Below, piece by piece: positions 54,990 through 64,000 of a stretch of 64,000 nucleotides of DNA; within the stretch, counting starts at the first letter, position 1; the number at the start of each line of letters is the position of its first letter. A program made the translations under genes and the position numbers. Under the pieces are notes generated by a model. The model saw only the letters and a list, made by a program, of their open reading frames with translations. It was not told where the DNA came from and made no database searches. This DNA is from Rhynchopus sp. YZ270_cl-10 (lineage: Eukaryota > Euglenozoa > Diplonemea > Diplonemida > Diplonemidae), in the NCBI GenBank assembly GCA_964035575.1, contig OZ037897.1, positions 248,001 to 312,000 of the forward strand, written 5' to 3'.

Positions 54990-56570
54990 TCACTGTTTCC
55001 CCTTCCCGGCCTTCCCGTTTCCCGGTGGGCCGGTCTTCTGTCCATGCGCTGCCGCACCGCCTTTGCCTCCCTTGTGTGATTTTGGAGGAGGGCGCGTCTG
55101 CACATACCGAGCCACTTCATGTCCCGGAGTCGACTGTGCGGTGGCACGGGTGATGTCCTTGCGAGGGACACGCTCTGACGCGAAAGCGTATTGTATGTGT
55201 AACTCCCGAAGAAGCATGTTGCCGAGGACGCGGTGGGGGGTGCCCTTCCACGACGGCGTCCACTCCGCAGCCAGTATCCACATACGCATCCACTGAAACG
55301 TCAACTGCAGGGCCGCCCCCCCCGGTCCATGCTTCAATCCAGACACAAAGTACTGGTTGAGCTCCAAGATGAGGCCCGCCGAGTCGTTGCGGATACGGTC
55401 CGCCCACTCCTCGACCGTCTCCGCCACCACTGGGTCTTTGACCCACATGTCGAGCTCGTCTGTAGGTTGTGGGTTGGTGCGTGGTGGTAGCGGTCCGTTC
55501 TCAGCCACAGCATCGTGCCAGAGCCCGTCGTCCGCCACGTCCGTCTTTACCCGTGTGTAGGTGGGGGCCGTGTGTGTGTGTGTGTGTGATGAGGACTGCG
55601 ACACCTTCAGTCGGTCCACCTCGGCTTGCAGCTCCCTCATCTGCACCTCCATCGAACTGTTGATGCCGCTCTGCAGGCGGGCATCTTCCTCCTGCTGCCG
55701 GTTCGCCTGGCGGAGGCGGGCAATCTCCGCGTCGCGCTGCGCAAGTGCGGCTTCTGCGGAACTCCGGATCGAGCTCGCCTCCTTCTCCGCCGCTTCTGCC
55801 TGGTGCCCCATCTTCTGGCGGGCCTGCTCTGTCTGATGCAGAGACAGCGCCACAATGCGCGTGTAGCGCCATCCGGCCACAGGCAACGCCACCAACTCAT
55901 CACCTCCCTCATGGGGCACACAGCCCTCTGCGACGTTGTTGTAGCAACTGCTGCGCACAAGACCAAACACCTTATTCCCCAGGCCAACCAGCTTGCCTGC
56001 GTGGTGGAGGGTCTCCTTCCCTCCAGGGGGGTACCCGGAGATCACCACCTCCTGCCCAAGGAGCACCTGCGCCTGCTCACCCAGCATCCATTCTTTCATC
56101 TGCTGGGGTGCGGGCACGTCGCCTTGACCGGCGGAGGCATGGGGTGTGCCCTTCCGCGCCTCCGCAAAAGCAAACTGACTCTTGGACCTGCAAACGGGCA
56201 CAGGTTCCTCATCCGCCTCGTCAGAAGAAGAGCGAACCCTCAGGGCGTGGATGGCTCCCACCATCTTCATCAGATTCCAGTCCGGTCGCACATCGGCTTC
56301 GCAGAACTCACGCAGGTACACCGTCAACACATTCTCCGCGACAGTGTCCCCCGTCCACGCTGCCACCACCGCCTCAAAGGTGCCACTGAGCACGCGGTAC
56401 GGGTACGAAAACCGTTCCTTGAGGATGGCGGCGTGTTTCGGCGGGAAGCCAAGAGCGTCGGCGGACCCCTCGCCAGTTTGGGGGTTCCAGAAGAACCGCG
56501 CTCCTTCCTCTTCGGACTCAAACCGAGTACGCAGCTTCGCCAGTTCTTCGGGTAGCTCGCGGAGTGCCAT
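54990..56570 (-). CDS. Retroelement gag-like protein
   Basis: 526 residues from the ATG at 56570, just inside the A1 repeat. It has an N-terminal globular part, a central coiled coil (residues 260-340) and a helical C-terminal region ending in a glycine/lysine-rich basic tail suited to nucleic acid binding. The assignment to gag rests on position and overall layout; no zinc knuckle was seen. Confidence 0.75.
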   Translation of the reverse strand: MALRELPEELAKLRTRFESEEEGARFFWNPQTGEGSADALGFPPKHAAILKERFSYPYRVLSGTFEAVVAAWTGDTVAENVLTVYLREFCEADVRPDWNLMKMVGAIHALRVRSSSDEADEEPVPVCRSKSQFAFAEARKGTPHASAGQGDVPAPQQMKEWMLGEQAQVLLGQEVVISGYPPGGKETLHHAGKLVGLGNKVFGLVRSSCYNNVAEGCVPHEGGDELVALPVAGWRYTRIVALSLHQTEQARQKMGHQAEAAEKEASSIRSSAEAALAQRDAEIARLRQANRQQEEDARLQSGINSSMEVQMRELQAEVDRLKVSQSSSHTHTHTAPTYTRVKTDVADDGLWHDAVAENGPLPPRTNPQPTDELDMWVKDPVVAETVEEWADRIRNDSAGLILELNQYFVSGLKHGPGGAALQLTFQWMRMWILAAEWTPSWKGTPHRVLGNMLLRELHIQYAFASERVPRKDITRATAQSTPGHEVARYVQTRPPPKSHKGGKGGAAAHGQKTGPPGNGKAGKGKQ

Positions 56571-56580
56571 TTTTAAATAA

Positions 56581-56761
56581 AAAATACAAAAGCTTTTACG
56601 ACACAAAAAGCTGAAAGGGAAAACCACCCGAACCTAATTCAGTGATGGTACGTGGTTGGCGAGGAGGTTTCCCGTTGAACAACAACCCCAAAAAGCAAGG
56701 GGGGTTTTTGGGGGGTTACACGTTTTAGTTTCGGCTTTGCTATTCCCTCGGTAAACCCCAA
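56581..56761 (-). repeat. A1 split direct repeat of the retroelement
   Basis: 181 bp, the 5' terminal repeat in coding direction, matching A2 (51881-52061). The base after it resumes the 9-bp array at a unit boundary. Confidence 0.95.
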
Positions 56762-57832
56762 TATACACAGTATACACAGTATACACAGTATACACAGTAT
56801 ACACAGTATACACAGTATACACAGTATACACAGTATACACAGTATACACAGTATACACAGTATACACAGTATACACAGTATACACAGTATACACAGTATA
56901 CACAGTATACACAGTATACACAGTGTACACAGTATACACAGTATACACAGTATTCACAGTATACACAGTATACACAGTATACACAGTATACACAGTATAC
57001 ACAGTATACACAGTATACACAGTATACACAGTATACACAGTATACACAGTATACACAGTATACACAGTATACACAGTATACACAGTATACACAGTATACA
57101 CAGTATACACAGTATACACAGTATACACAGTATACACAGTATACACAGTATACACAGTATACACAGTGTACACAGTATACACAGTATACACAGTATTCAC
57201 AGTATTCACAGTATACACAGTATACACAGTATACACAGTATACACAGTATACACAGTATACACAGTATACACAGTATACACAGTATACACAGTATACACA
57301 GTATACACAGTATACACAGTATACACAGTATACACAGTATACACAGTATACACAGTATACACAGTATACACAGTATACACAGTATACACAGTATACACAG
57401 TATACACAGTATACACAGTATACACAGTATACACAGTATACACAGTATACACAGTATACACAGTATACACAGTATACACAGTATACACAGTATACACAGT
57501 ATACACAGTATACACAGTATACACAGTATACACAGTATACACAGTATACACAGTATACACAGTATACACAGTATACACAGTATACACAGTATACACAGTA
57601 TACACAGTATACACAGTATACACAGTATACACAGTATACACAGTATACACAGTATACACAGTATACACAGTATACACAGTATACACAGTATACACAGTAT
57701 ACACAGTATACACAGTATACACAGTATACACAGTATACACAGTATACACAGTATACACAGTATACACAGTATACACAGTATACACAGTATACACAGTATA
57801 CACAGTATACACAGTATACACAGTATACACAG
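56762..57832 (+). repeat. 9-bp tandem array (TATACACAG)n, right block, 119 units
   Basis: 1,071 bp, exactly 119 units. Rare variants TGTACACAG (near 56924 and 57169) and TATTCACAG (near 56951, 57195, 57204) occur as two similar clusters about 245 bp apart, which suggests an older segmental duplication within the array. Together with the left block it makes 190 units. Confidence 0.97.
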
Positions 57833-57939
57833 ACGGAAATTTCCCAGGGTCGGGAGATGAGCAGGGGAGGGAAGAATGTTAACTCACAGCCCAGGGTGTC
57901 TCCTAATTCTGGAAATTTTTCAAAATTCCGACATCCGGA

Positions 57940-58290
57940 AGCAATTTTTTTCCCTGGAAAAAAAGTGGGTTTGCAGCCCCAAAACATACTGCGATTGGCA
58001 TTTCCGGAATCCGTCCGCGCTGTGGTGGGGTCAATTTGCCGAAATAGCCAAGTTCTTGGTTTTGGACAAAATGAGTGTAAGGTAAAGGGGGTAGGTAAAT
58101 CCCACAACCCAGATTTTCTCCCTGATCCTGAAAACATGAAAATGCCCGAAAACACCGGCATTTGCATTTTCGGAATCCGTCCGGCCAGTGGTGGGGTCAA
58201 TTTGCCAAAATGGACAAGTTCTTGCTTGTGGTCAAAACCCTTCAGCGTAACGTAAAGGGGGCCAAGTGTTTGCCTGTAGAAACTGGTAGG
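57940..58290 (+). repeat. Satellite units next to the 9-bp array
   Basis: Two units marked by GTGGTGGGGTCAATTTGCC (near 58021 and 58190). One unit of the same family lies left of the array (about 51015-51090), and four inverted units lie at 42.69-43.28 kb. Confidence 0.8.
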
Positions 58291-58299
58291 AACAGACAG

Positions 58300-58905
58300 C
58301 GCAGGCGCACGGTACCCAACATACTTTTTTCGGGAAAATACCAAAACATAAGCACTTTAAACACGTCCCTAATTTTTCCGCAAACTTTTTCCCTGGCAAT
58401 TTTTTTCCAAAGACCGGAAGCGGAAGCAAATTAGGAAACACCCTGACACAGCCCCAACACAAAAAATTGAAAAAAACTTTTTTTCAAAAAAACTTTTTTC
58501 CCCAAAAATCTCAAAAAAACCTAGGCAGGCAGGACGCGAACGCATAAAAAAAGTTTGTTTGCCCTTATGAACCCAGGAGAGATCCAAGCCTCGCGTTGAA
58601 CAACCGACAGCGACAATACCAAAGAGAATTCATAACAAAACAACACTGCCCCATACACACTAAATAGCCATGCTTCAAGTGCATGCCCCTGGGCCAAAAT
58701 TCCTGTGCTAAAAAGGCGACAAGACCATCCACAAGGAGTGTGAATTGTGCACTGGTTTTCTGGGGGAACAAACAATATTTTCTTGTGTCTGGTTCTCTGC
58801 AAGCAGAGAACAGACTTTCTGGATTACAAAGTCGAATTTCTTGCACTACCTATGCCCCCTGGGTTGATGGCTATAGCATTGATTGATGTGCCCCTCTTGA
58901 CCCTC
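58300..58905. other. Right interior of the 9.2-kb structure
   Basis: A short minus-strand frame (58565-58846) lacks any recognisable domain. The AAACCTAGGCAGGCAGG motif at 58515 also occurs at 50755. Nothing else is identified. Confidence 0.4.
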
Positions 58906-59045
58906 TGATAGGACTCTAATTAGACTCTAATTAGAGTCCAGTTAGAGTATTAGAGTTCAGTTAGAGTTTTAAAGACTCTAATTATACTCGAACTGCCGAC
59001 TCTAATTATCTAGTTAGAGTCTAATTGGAGCGCTATGTATAACTA

Positions 59046-59145
59046 CTGTTGGACAAGTAATATTGGCGACCAAAAAAGTCGCCAATTACAAGAAAACCCT
59101 AAAATCCGCCAATACTATTTGGTCGCCAAGTTTCTTGTCCAACTG
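59046..59145. mobile_element. TA-flanked MITE (TTGGCGACC type), copy 2
   Basis: 100 bp, flanked by TA (59044-59045, 59146-59147), with the same arms as 45865-45968. Its left edge coincides with the right end of the 9.2-kb structure, which appears to have inserted at this MITE's border. Confidence 0.72.
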
Positions 59146-59147
59146 TA

Positions 59148-59671
59148 TATGAACACACATTTAACTTTCACCCTTATTTTATTTTTGAATTTTCCCCAAT
59201 TTTTTTTTGAAAAATTGTTGGAGTAGTGTAGTTGCCTCGGTTGTGTTGCCACAGTTGTGCAATCTCCACTGTCTTTTTTGATCGAAATCACCAAAAGGTA
59301 GATTTTGTCCTCTGTGTCACCCCCAAAAAAAAAGAGAGAAAGAAAACATGAATGTGCATACACATCTTTACCCGAAAAGAAGAACAAAAACAACACGATG
59401 CACCCAAGCCTTGCATGCTTAGTCACCTTGAACACAATCACCACACTGCAGCTGACTGCCTATGGAATTTGCATAAGCAACGTTGTCGGGGATGTCAAAT
59501 CCCCAGAACCTAAGCCTCTCTCTATGCTACGCCACTTGGTAAAAAGAACTGGTGAAGGAATACTAATCCACTTCATCGCGACAGAAACGTTTCCTTGTAT
59601 ATTTTGCATATCCCCCAAAAAAAAATAAATAGCTCCTTCAGTTTCTAATGTCTGATACATATTTTAACGAA
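59148..59671. other. Intergenic region with epsilon and alpha repeats
   Basis: No supported gene. Epsilon at 59209-59271 and alpha at 59390-59432, in the same order as at 34.15-34.30 kb. Confidence 0.6.
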
Positions 59672-60793
59672 TCAGAAGGCAAGATAGTTCGCGATAAGCG
59701 CAATAAGGACTACCAGGACTGCAAGCACCGTTGTCGCCACCCCTTTCGACGGGCTCACGAAGAGGATGCCTTCGGTATGAGATTGCACTGCGGCCTTCTG
59801 CTGGTTGCGCACTTTGTTGTCGTAGGCAATTTTGACGATACGGGTTTTCCCTTCCATAGACATATCTTCGTTGAGCATGAGCGTCACCTCTTCGATAACT
59901 GGGTTGCCTCTCATGCTTTCGACGGTGGGGTCGACACATTCATCAGACAAAAAACAATTTGTCAAATCCAAATGCTTCAACGCACGGTTCTGCCTCAAAC
60001 AAGCCGTCAACGCTGTCACCCCTAAATCCGTCATCTCAGGATTCGCCCCCAAATCGATTTTCTGAAGATGCGTATTTTTCATTAACCCCTTCGAAAGGGA
60101 GAGACACCCCTGCATCCCGATGTTGTTCACAGAGAGATCTAAGAAGGTGATTTTTGCCGCATTTTTTGTGAACACATTTTGCAGTCCTACGCATCCACTG
60201 CATTCAATCCCATTGTCGTTCACCCCTAGGGTGCGGAGGTTGGTGTTGTCTTCAAGCGCTTCGGCGATTTCGTTGAGACCATCCCTGAGTTTGTTGTAGT
60301 CGATGTGCAGGACCTCGAGTGGAGTGTTGCGGCGGATGTACTTTGCGACAAAGGGCGCTGCAGCCTCAGAGAAGAAGTTGTCGGAGAGATGCAGCTGTTT
60401 GAGTGTCTTCGAGTTTGACACAGCGTTGAAGACTACCTCGGCGCCGTAGTCCCACAGTGCACAGCCGTTCAGGGAGAGGGTGTGGATGAAGCGAAGCCCT
60501 GCAAGGGGTGTCTGCAGGTCGTACAGCGCCTCCTTCGTGAGCTTGTTTTCGCGAAGGTCGATGTCGCGGACGTTAGGTGTGACGGCGAAGAGCTCCCCCA
60601 GCTCGACGCCGGTGGTCAGCTCGTTGTTGCCAAGGTCGATCTCGTTGACGGCAGTGGCAGAAAATCCGGTGTCGGCCATCCAGGCGACAAGTGCTCTCAC
60701 ACCTTCCCCATCAAGCCCTGCAACTCTAATATCAATAACATCACCCACAACACCTTCCGTGAATTGAGTGATCAGTTCTTCTTTTGATGGCAT
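59672..60793 (-). CDS. Leucine-rich-repeat protein with C-terminal membrane anchor
   Basis: 373 residues from the ATG at 60793 (MPSKEELITQFTEG); upstream in-frame codons are A/C-rich leader. Residues 45-330 hold about nine ribonuclease-inhibitor-type LRRs (VNEIDLGNNELTTGVELGEL, VRDIDLRENKLTKEALYDL, LKQLHLSDNFFSEAAAPFV, ITFLDLSVNNIGMQGCLSL, LQKIDLGANPEMTDLGVTAL, LKHLDLTNCFLSDECV), a curved protein-binding solenoid. The last about 23 residues (GVATTVLAVLVVLIALIANYL) form a single membrane helix with almost nothing after it, so this is a tail-anchored protein facing the cytosol, on ER, mitochondria or another organelle. No N-terminal signal is seen. The binding partner is unknown. Confidence 0.92.
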   Translation of the reverse strand: MPSKEELITQFTEGVVGDVIDIRVAGLDGEGVRALVAWMADTGFSATAVNEIDLGNNELTTGVELGELFAVTPNVRDIDLRENKLTKEALYDLQTPLAGLRFIHTLSLNGCALWDYGAEVVFNAVSNSKTLKQLHLSDNFFSEAAAPFVAKYIRRNTPLEVLHIDYNKLRDGLNEIAEALEDNTNLRTLGVNDNGIECSGCVGLQNVFTKNAAKITFLDLSVNNIGMQGCLSLSKGLMKNTHLQKIDLGANPEMTDLGVTALTACLRQNRALKHLDLTNCFLSDECVDPTVESMRGNPVIEEVTLMLNEDMSMEGKTRIVKIAYDNKVRNQQKAAVQSHTEGILFVSPSKGVATTVLAVLVVLIALIANYLAF

Positions 60794-61599
60794 TTTGCTT
60801 TTTTTTTTGGGTGATTTGATTGCTTTTGTAGTGGGGTGGTGGTGGTGGGAGGGGTTTAGGGGGGAGAGTGAAAAGAGGGAGATGATGAGATGTGATTTGA
60901 AAAATAGAAACTTACCACTCATTCACACGATAAAACCCATGGGGAGAGGTTGTGGTGAAACGCACACACCTCCCCTCTCGACCTGTTTGGTTGAGGAGTG
61001 GCTCTCTGCAGGAGTGGTTCGTCCCTAGAACGGCAAAAGTGTGTTCAAAATGCTTTGTTTCTATTTCCTCCTTTCATGAGGTGACAAAAATAAGATCCTT
61101 TTTTTTCTTTCCAACTTTCAGCGGGGGGGTTTTATTTTGCGTTGGCTAGAATGGATGCGTCGCTTTTATAATTTTTTTTATTGATAAAATTGCTGAAATA
61201 AATGCAGGGTTTTTCTTTTGCATTTTGAAAAATTTGGTTTGGATTAGTGTAGACACTCTCCAGTGGATGCGCCTCCACAATTTATCCTTTTTTTGTGCTA
61301 GGATGTACCGAGGTACTCCCATGGGAATATAGTGCGCAAAACGCCCCGATAGATTGAGCTTCATTTATCATTCATTTATTTTGCCACATCCCACACTCTC
61401 CATATTTTCCTTTTTCACAAAATATCAAAAAAAAAAAGGTTTTATAAGATGACCCTCAAAGGCATCACCTTTGATCAAAAACAAAACACAACCCCCCCCC
61501 CCACAAAAACCCCAACCACAACCTCCACATCACAGTGGAGTGTAGTAAATAGAAAAAACCCAAAAAATAACCTATGATTAGCCCCCCCTTGCCCCCCTC
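60794..61599. other. Intergenic region with diverged zeta and alpha repeats
   Basis: No supported gene. Diverged zeta at 61227-61275, degenerate alpha at 61437-61475, then C runs. Confidence 0.5.
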
Positions 61600-61719
61600 C
61601 AGTGTTGGTTTAGTACAGCGCCCCAAAAGTTTAGTACAGGTTTAATATAAGTTTAGTACAGTTTAGTACAGTTTAGTACACCTGTTTTAAACACCCTTGT
61701 CTTAAACCTGCCAACACTG
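61600..61719. mobile_element. Inverted-end element CAGTGTTGG...CCAACACTG
   Basis: A 120-bp element with ends CAGTGTTGG/CCAACACTG and inner tandem AGTTTAGTAC words. No clear target duplication. A relative lies inside the intron at 62709-62937. The CAGTG terminus resembles hAT ends, but the assignment is tentative. Confidence 0.6.
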
Positions 61720-61751
61720 CCCCACCACCACCCTCCTCCTCCTCCCCCATT

Positions 61752-64000
61752 TCATCCAGGATGCCGTGGCGAAGGGAGTTGCGACAGATCCGCCACTCCA
61801 GGGGTCAAACTGGGCGCAAGACGTGGGGAGAGAAACACTGCTGGGTATCCCGCCCCTCCTCCTCCTCCTCCACCCACCGGCACCACCCCGGGCAGCTGGT
61901 CTCCAAAGGCTGGGGATTCAGCGACATCAACTGCCCCTCCCCCTCCTCCTCCTCCCCCCCCTCCCATTCCTATCACCGGTCCAGGGAAGGTTGGAGACTG
62001 TCCAGGTATTCCGTGAACCTGAGGGGAAGGCGCTGTGAGCATGCCTCCTGGGTATCCTGGAGTGCCGTTTGGAAATTGAAGACTGTCGACCCGCCAGTCG
62101 TCTTTCCCCCATTCGTTGAGGACACGGTTCAGCTCCAACTCCCCCGCAGTGTCGCCGACGTTCGCACCGACCTCTTCGTGCATGGCTTGCATGCGTTCTG
62201 CGTGCAGTGCTTTGCCTTCTTCATCCAATGCTGGGGGCTGTGCAGGGCGGTCCCCTGGAGAGGCGAGGGGCAAAGACGAGGTGGTTCTCGCCGCTTCGTT
62301 TTGTTTGAACGCCGCAAAGTCGTTGTCCTGCTCTTCTGCCCCGCCAAAGGGGTTTTCGAAGCAGGTGTCCCATTGGTTCCCGTTGCTGGGTTCCTGTGTT
62401 TCAGCGGCGGCGAAGATGTCGTGTTTGTTTTGTGGAGACGGTGCGGTGATTGGTGGGTCGGGTTGTGGTTGTGGAGGTGGTGCGGTGGCCTCGCTGTTAA
62501 GCGCCTGCGCCCGCCAGCGGTCGCAGCTGTACCACATCTTCCACTGCGTCGCGCTGCTCAGGATGCGTACACTGAAGGCGTCGTCGTCGTCATCTTCGGG
62601 CTCCCGCGAGAGAAACCCTGGGTCCTGCCGGACCATATCTGCCACCTCCTCCCCTACCTCCATGTTTTTCTGTTTGTAAATGGATATGGAAGGGTAGGAG
62701 GAGGGGATCAATGTTGGTTTAGTACTGCACCCCAAAAAGGTTTAATACAGTTAACCGTACCGGTAATGTATACTCAAAACTCACCTTGATGCGTGCATGG
62801 ACAAGAGGTATATACCGACCGTAAAAAAAAAAGGTCAAAACTCCCCATAAAAATCCGGAAAAGGCCAAACATTTTACGGTAGTACAGTAATGCAGGTTTC
62901 ATACTGTTATAAACACCCTTTGTAGTAAACCTGCCAAAGGGGAGGGGGGATGTGGTGTATACCTCCATAAGCATCTCGATCGTGTCCTCTAGCTGGTTGA
63001 TTGTCGACGTTGTCATCTCAAGACGACCTTCAAGACGGTCTGAGTGCAGACCCTGAGAGCATTTTATGAATTGGGTGTTGTGTGAAAACAAAGATGTTGC
63101 GTTATCCCTAGGAATATAACCAAATGGTGGGTTGGATAACTAAATATCGGTCTAAGAGGGAGTTGCCTTCACTAAAGGTGCATACACAAAATTGGGGGGA
63201 AAGGGGGGTGTCGGTCATTCAACCATTGAAATAACGTTGCTTTTACCCCTCCCGATACTGCATTTTTATACTCAGGCAGCATTCGCTAGTTACTGGGAAG
63301 ATCAATCAGGGCAGCCCTCACAGGCACGTGCCGAAGTGTGCCCGCCAGCGGTGTGAGTGAGAGTCACACTTGGTGTGGGGTTTTGGTTACTATTCTCATC
63401 ATTGTAAAGAGCCTCAGGGAGGTGTCCTGGCTGCGGTGGTGCATTTTGCTGCATTTTTTTTAGTGAATTCTAAAGTTTCCCCATACCTCTTCCTGACTGG
63501 CCTCTGCTTGCGACTTAAGGTATTGAAGGACTGTGCTGTTTCCTGCAAGCTTGCGGAGACGTCGTACAAACTCCTCCTCTGCACGCAGCTCCAAGAACTC
63601 CACCAACGCTGCGTCGTAGCTGTGTAGTTATACGATTTTTGCGTAACATAACATAACACATAACATAATACGATTTTTGTTCGTGTGTAAATTAGGCTGA
63701 TTGACGCTGGGCTTGGTCGGGTGGTCATCATCCATGGTGATCGGTATAAATCGGTGGTAAAAAGTGATAAATGGGGCCAGGCCGTCGCAATCAGCCTATG
63801 TATATTATACTTTGAATCTTTCCCAATACGCTCTCTCCCAAATGGGGTTTTCAATAGCCATACCATTTTTCCAGCACCTCAGCACGGCGTACAACGTGCT
63901 GCCCACTATCGCCCCAATACCCTCGCGCATTGGTAAGGATCTGATTGAGGTCCCCATAGAACGCAGTCACCACTTTGTGAAGAGCCCCTTTGTAATATCC
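61752..64000 (-). CDS. Coiled-coil protein with disordered acidic/Gly-Pro tail, multi-exon (5' end off the window)
   Basis: Four exons join in phase: 64000-63864 (partial), 63619-63487, 63052-62963 and 62669-61752, with introns of 244, 434 and 293 nt starting GTATGG, GTATGG and GTATAC and ending CAG. About 425 residues are visible. The first exons code an all-helical region (HKVVTAFYGDLNQILTNARG, then YDAALVEFLELRAEEEFVRR, LEMTTSTINQLEDTIEMLME). The last exon gives an acidic stretch, a short conserved-looking segment (TQWKMWYSCDRWRAQAL), NPFGG, and a proline/glycine-rich tail with two poly-Gly runs. Intron 3 is mostly made of two nested transposons. No named family is recognised; the helical layout could suit a scaffold or complex subunit. 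Confidence 0.78.
62709..62937. mobile_element. Nested transposon pair filling an intron
   Basis: An outer element (CAATGTTGGTTTAGTAC...AAACCTGCCA), related to 61600-61719, is split by an inner inverted-repeat element (62751-62892) related to the one near 23165-23315. Together they make up about 230 of the 293 nt of the last intron of the coiled-coil gene. Confidence 0.65.

Larger units (their letters stand above)
51749..56761 (-). mobile_element. Tyrosine-recombinase retroelement, VIPER/DIRS order, with split direct repeats; looks whole
   Basis: About 5.0 kb. In coding direction (minus strand): A1 repeat 56761-56581, gag-like frame, tyrosine recombinase, reverse transcriptase/RNase H, B1 repeat 52167-52062, A2 repeat 52061-51881, a 26-bp spacer, B2 repeat 51854-51749. 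The A copies are 181 bp and the B copies 106 bp; both pairs look identical by eye, so insertion is recent. Split direct repeats are known from Ngaro and PAT type DIRS-order elements, and the gag-YR-RT order is that of VIPER. It sits inside the 9-bp array. Any duplication of nine bases or less would be hidden there, so absence of a target duplication cannot be proven. Confidence 0.93.
49847..59042. mobile_element. Candidate 9.2-kb element with inverted ends (TTATACATAGCGCT)
   Basis: The inverted ends TTATACATAGCGCTC (left) and complement (right, to 59042) are each followed inward by 130-170 bp of repeated ACTCTAATTAGAGT-type words. A 4-bp CTAC is found on both sides (49843-49846, 59043-59046), a possible target duplication. 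Further in, a second inverted pair contains GGGCAAACAAA and GCGTTCGCGTCC (50703-50738 and 58528-58565). Satellite units and the 9-bp array come next. No transposase is recognisable in the parts outside the nested retroelement, so it is either non-autonomous or an unknown type. Confidence 0.55.

Noticed and set aside
53806-54993. Upstream extension of the RT frame over the recombinase
   Set aside because: This stretch of the RT frame overlaps the recombinase and gag end in another frame and has no RT similarity; the ATG at 53805 is the sensible start.
51110-57832. Possible CRISPR array
   Set aside because: Units are contiguous with no spacers, and the setting is eukaryotic.
49843-59046. Treating CTAC as a proven target duplication
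   Set aside because: Four bases can match by chance and the right side overlaps a MITE border; kept only as a possibility.
61761-62789. 342-codon plus-strand frame
   Set aside because: It is the antisense shadow of the spliced minus-strand coiled-coil gene, whose exon junctions fit in phase.

Overview
The window comes from a nuclear genome of a repeat-rich protist. It has spliceosomal introns, a calcium-release channel gene (IP3 receptor type), a receptor-like cyclase-domain protein and many eukaryotic transposons. All ten host genes that I can support lie on the minus strand, as in the long one-way gene clusters of Euglenozoa. The retroelement at 51.7-56.8 kb has the gag - tyrosine recombinase - reverse transcriptase order known from kinetoplastid VIPER. 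I therefore lean towards a euglenozoan (kinetoplastid relative or diplonemid), but the taxon is an inference and is not proven by the sequence.

Host genes in transcription order, from right to left, all minus strand: a coiled-coil protein running off the right edge (61752-64000, four visible exons); a leucine-rich-repeat protein with a C-terminal membrane anchor (59672-60793); an ERI1-like 3'-5' exoribonuclease (46448-48172); a MYND/TPR-like repeat protein (36273-38645); an ornithine cyclodeaminase/mu-crystallin family enzyme (34506-35534); a small secreted protein (32804-33581); a transmembrane receptor with HAMP-like and divergent cyclase domains (29565-32282); a long coiled-coil protein (12278-15257); a kelch/glutamine-rich coiled-coil protein (8503-11061); and an IP3 receptor family channel running off the left edge (1-7412). 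Nine introns fit in phase. All begin GTAT (GTATGT, GTATGG, GTATGA, GTATAC, GTATAT, GTATTT) and end CAG, and they run from 54 to 434 nt. Two have lengths divisible by three and stay open, so plain ORF calling absorbs them into the protein.

The gene-free stretches (about 16-29 kb, 39-46 kb and 49-59 kb) are built from mobile DNA. There is a 4.0-kb hAT transposon (24257-28281) with 8-bp target duplications and transposase reading frames. Two copies of a separate 0.74-kb non-autonomous hAT element (16759-17495, 18142-18889) each have their own 8-bp duplications. Two large foldback elements made of iterated GC-rich words (19359-19849, 48877-49802) share CATA...TATG ends and 6-bp duplications. Several small MITEs have TA or 5-bp duplications. 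A 9.2-kb structure with inverted ends (49847-59042) contains a satellite, a 190-unit 9-bp tandem array and, inside that array, an apparently whole tyrosine-recombinase retroelement with split direct repeats (51749-56761).

Scattered between the genes, and in one case inside an intron, are at least five families of short (40-125 bp) repeats. Every copy I noticed points the same way, antisense to the genes. These families, the foldback superfamily and the nested 9.2-kb structure are the parts of the window I could not assign to a described system.
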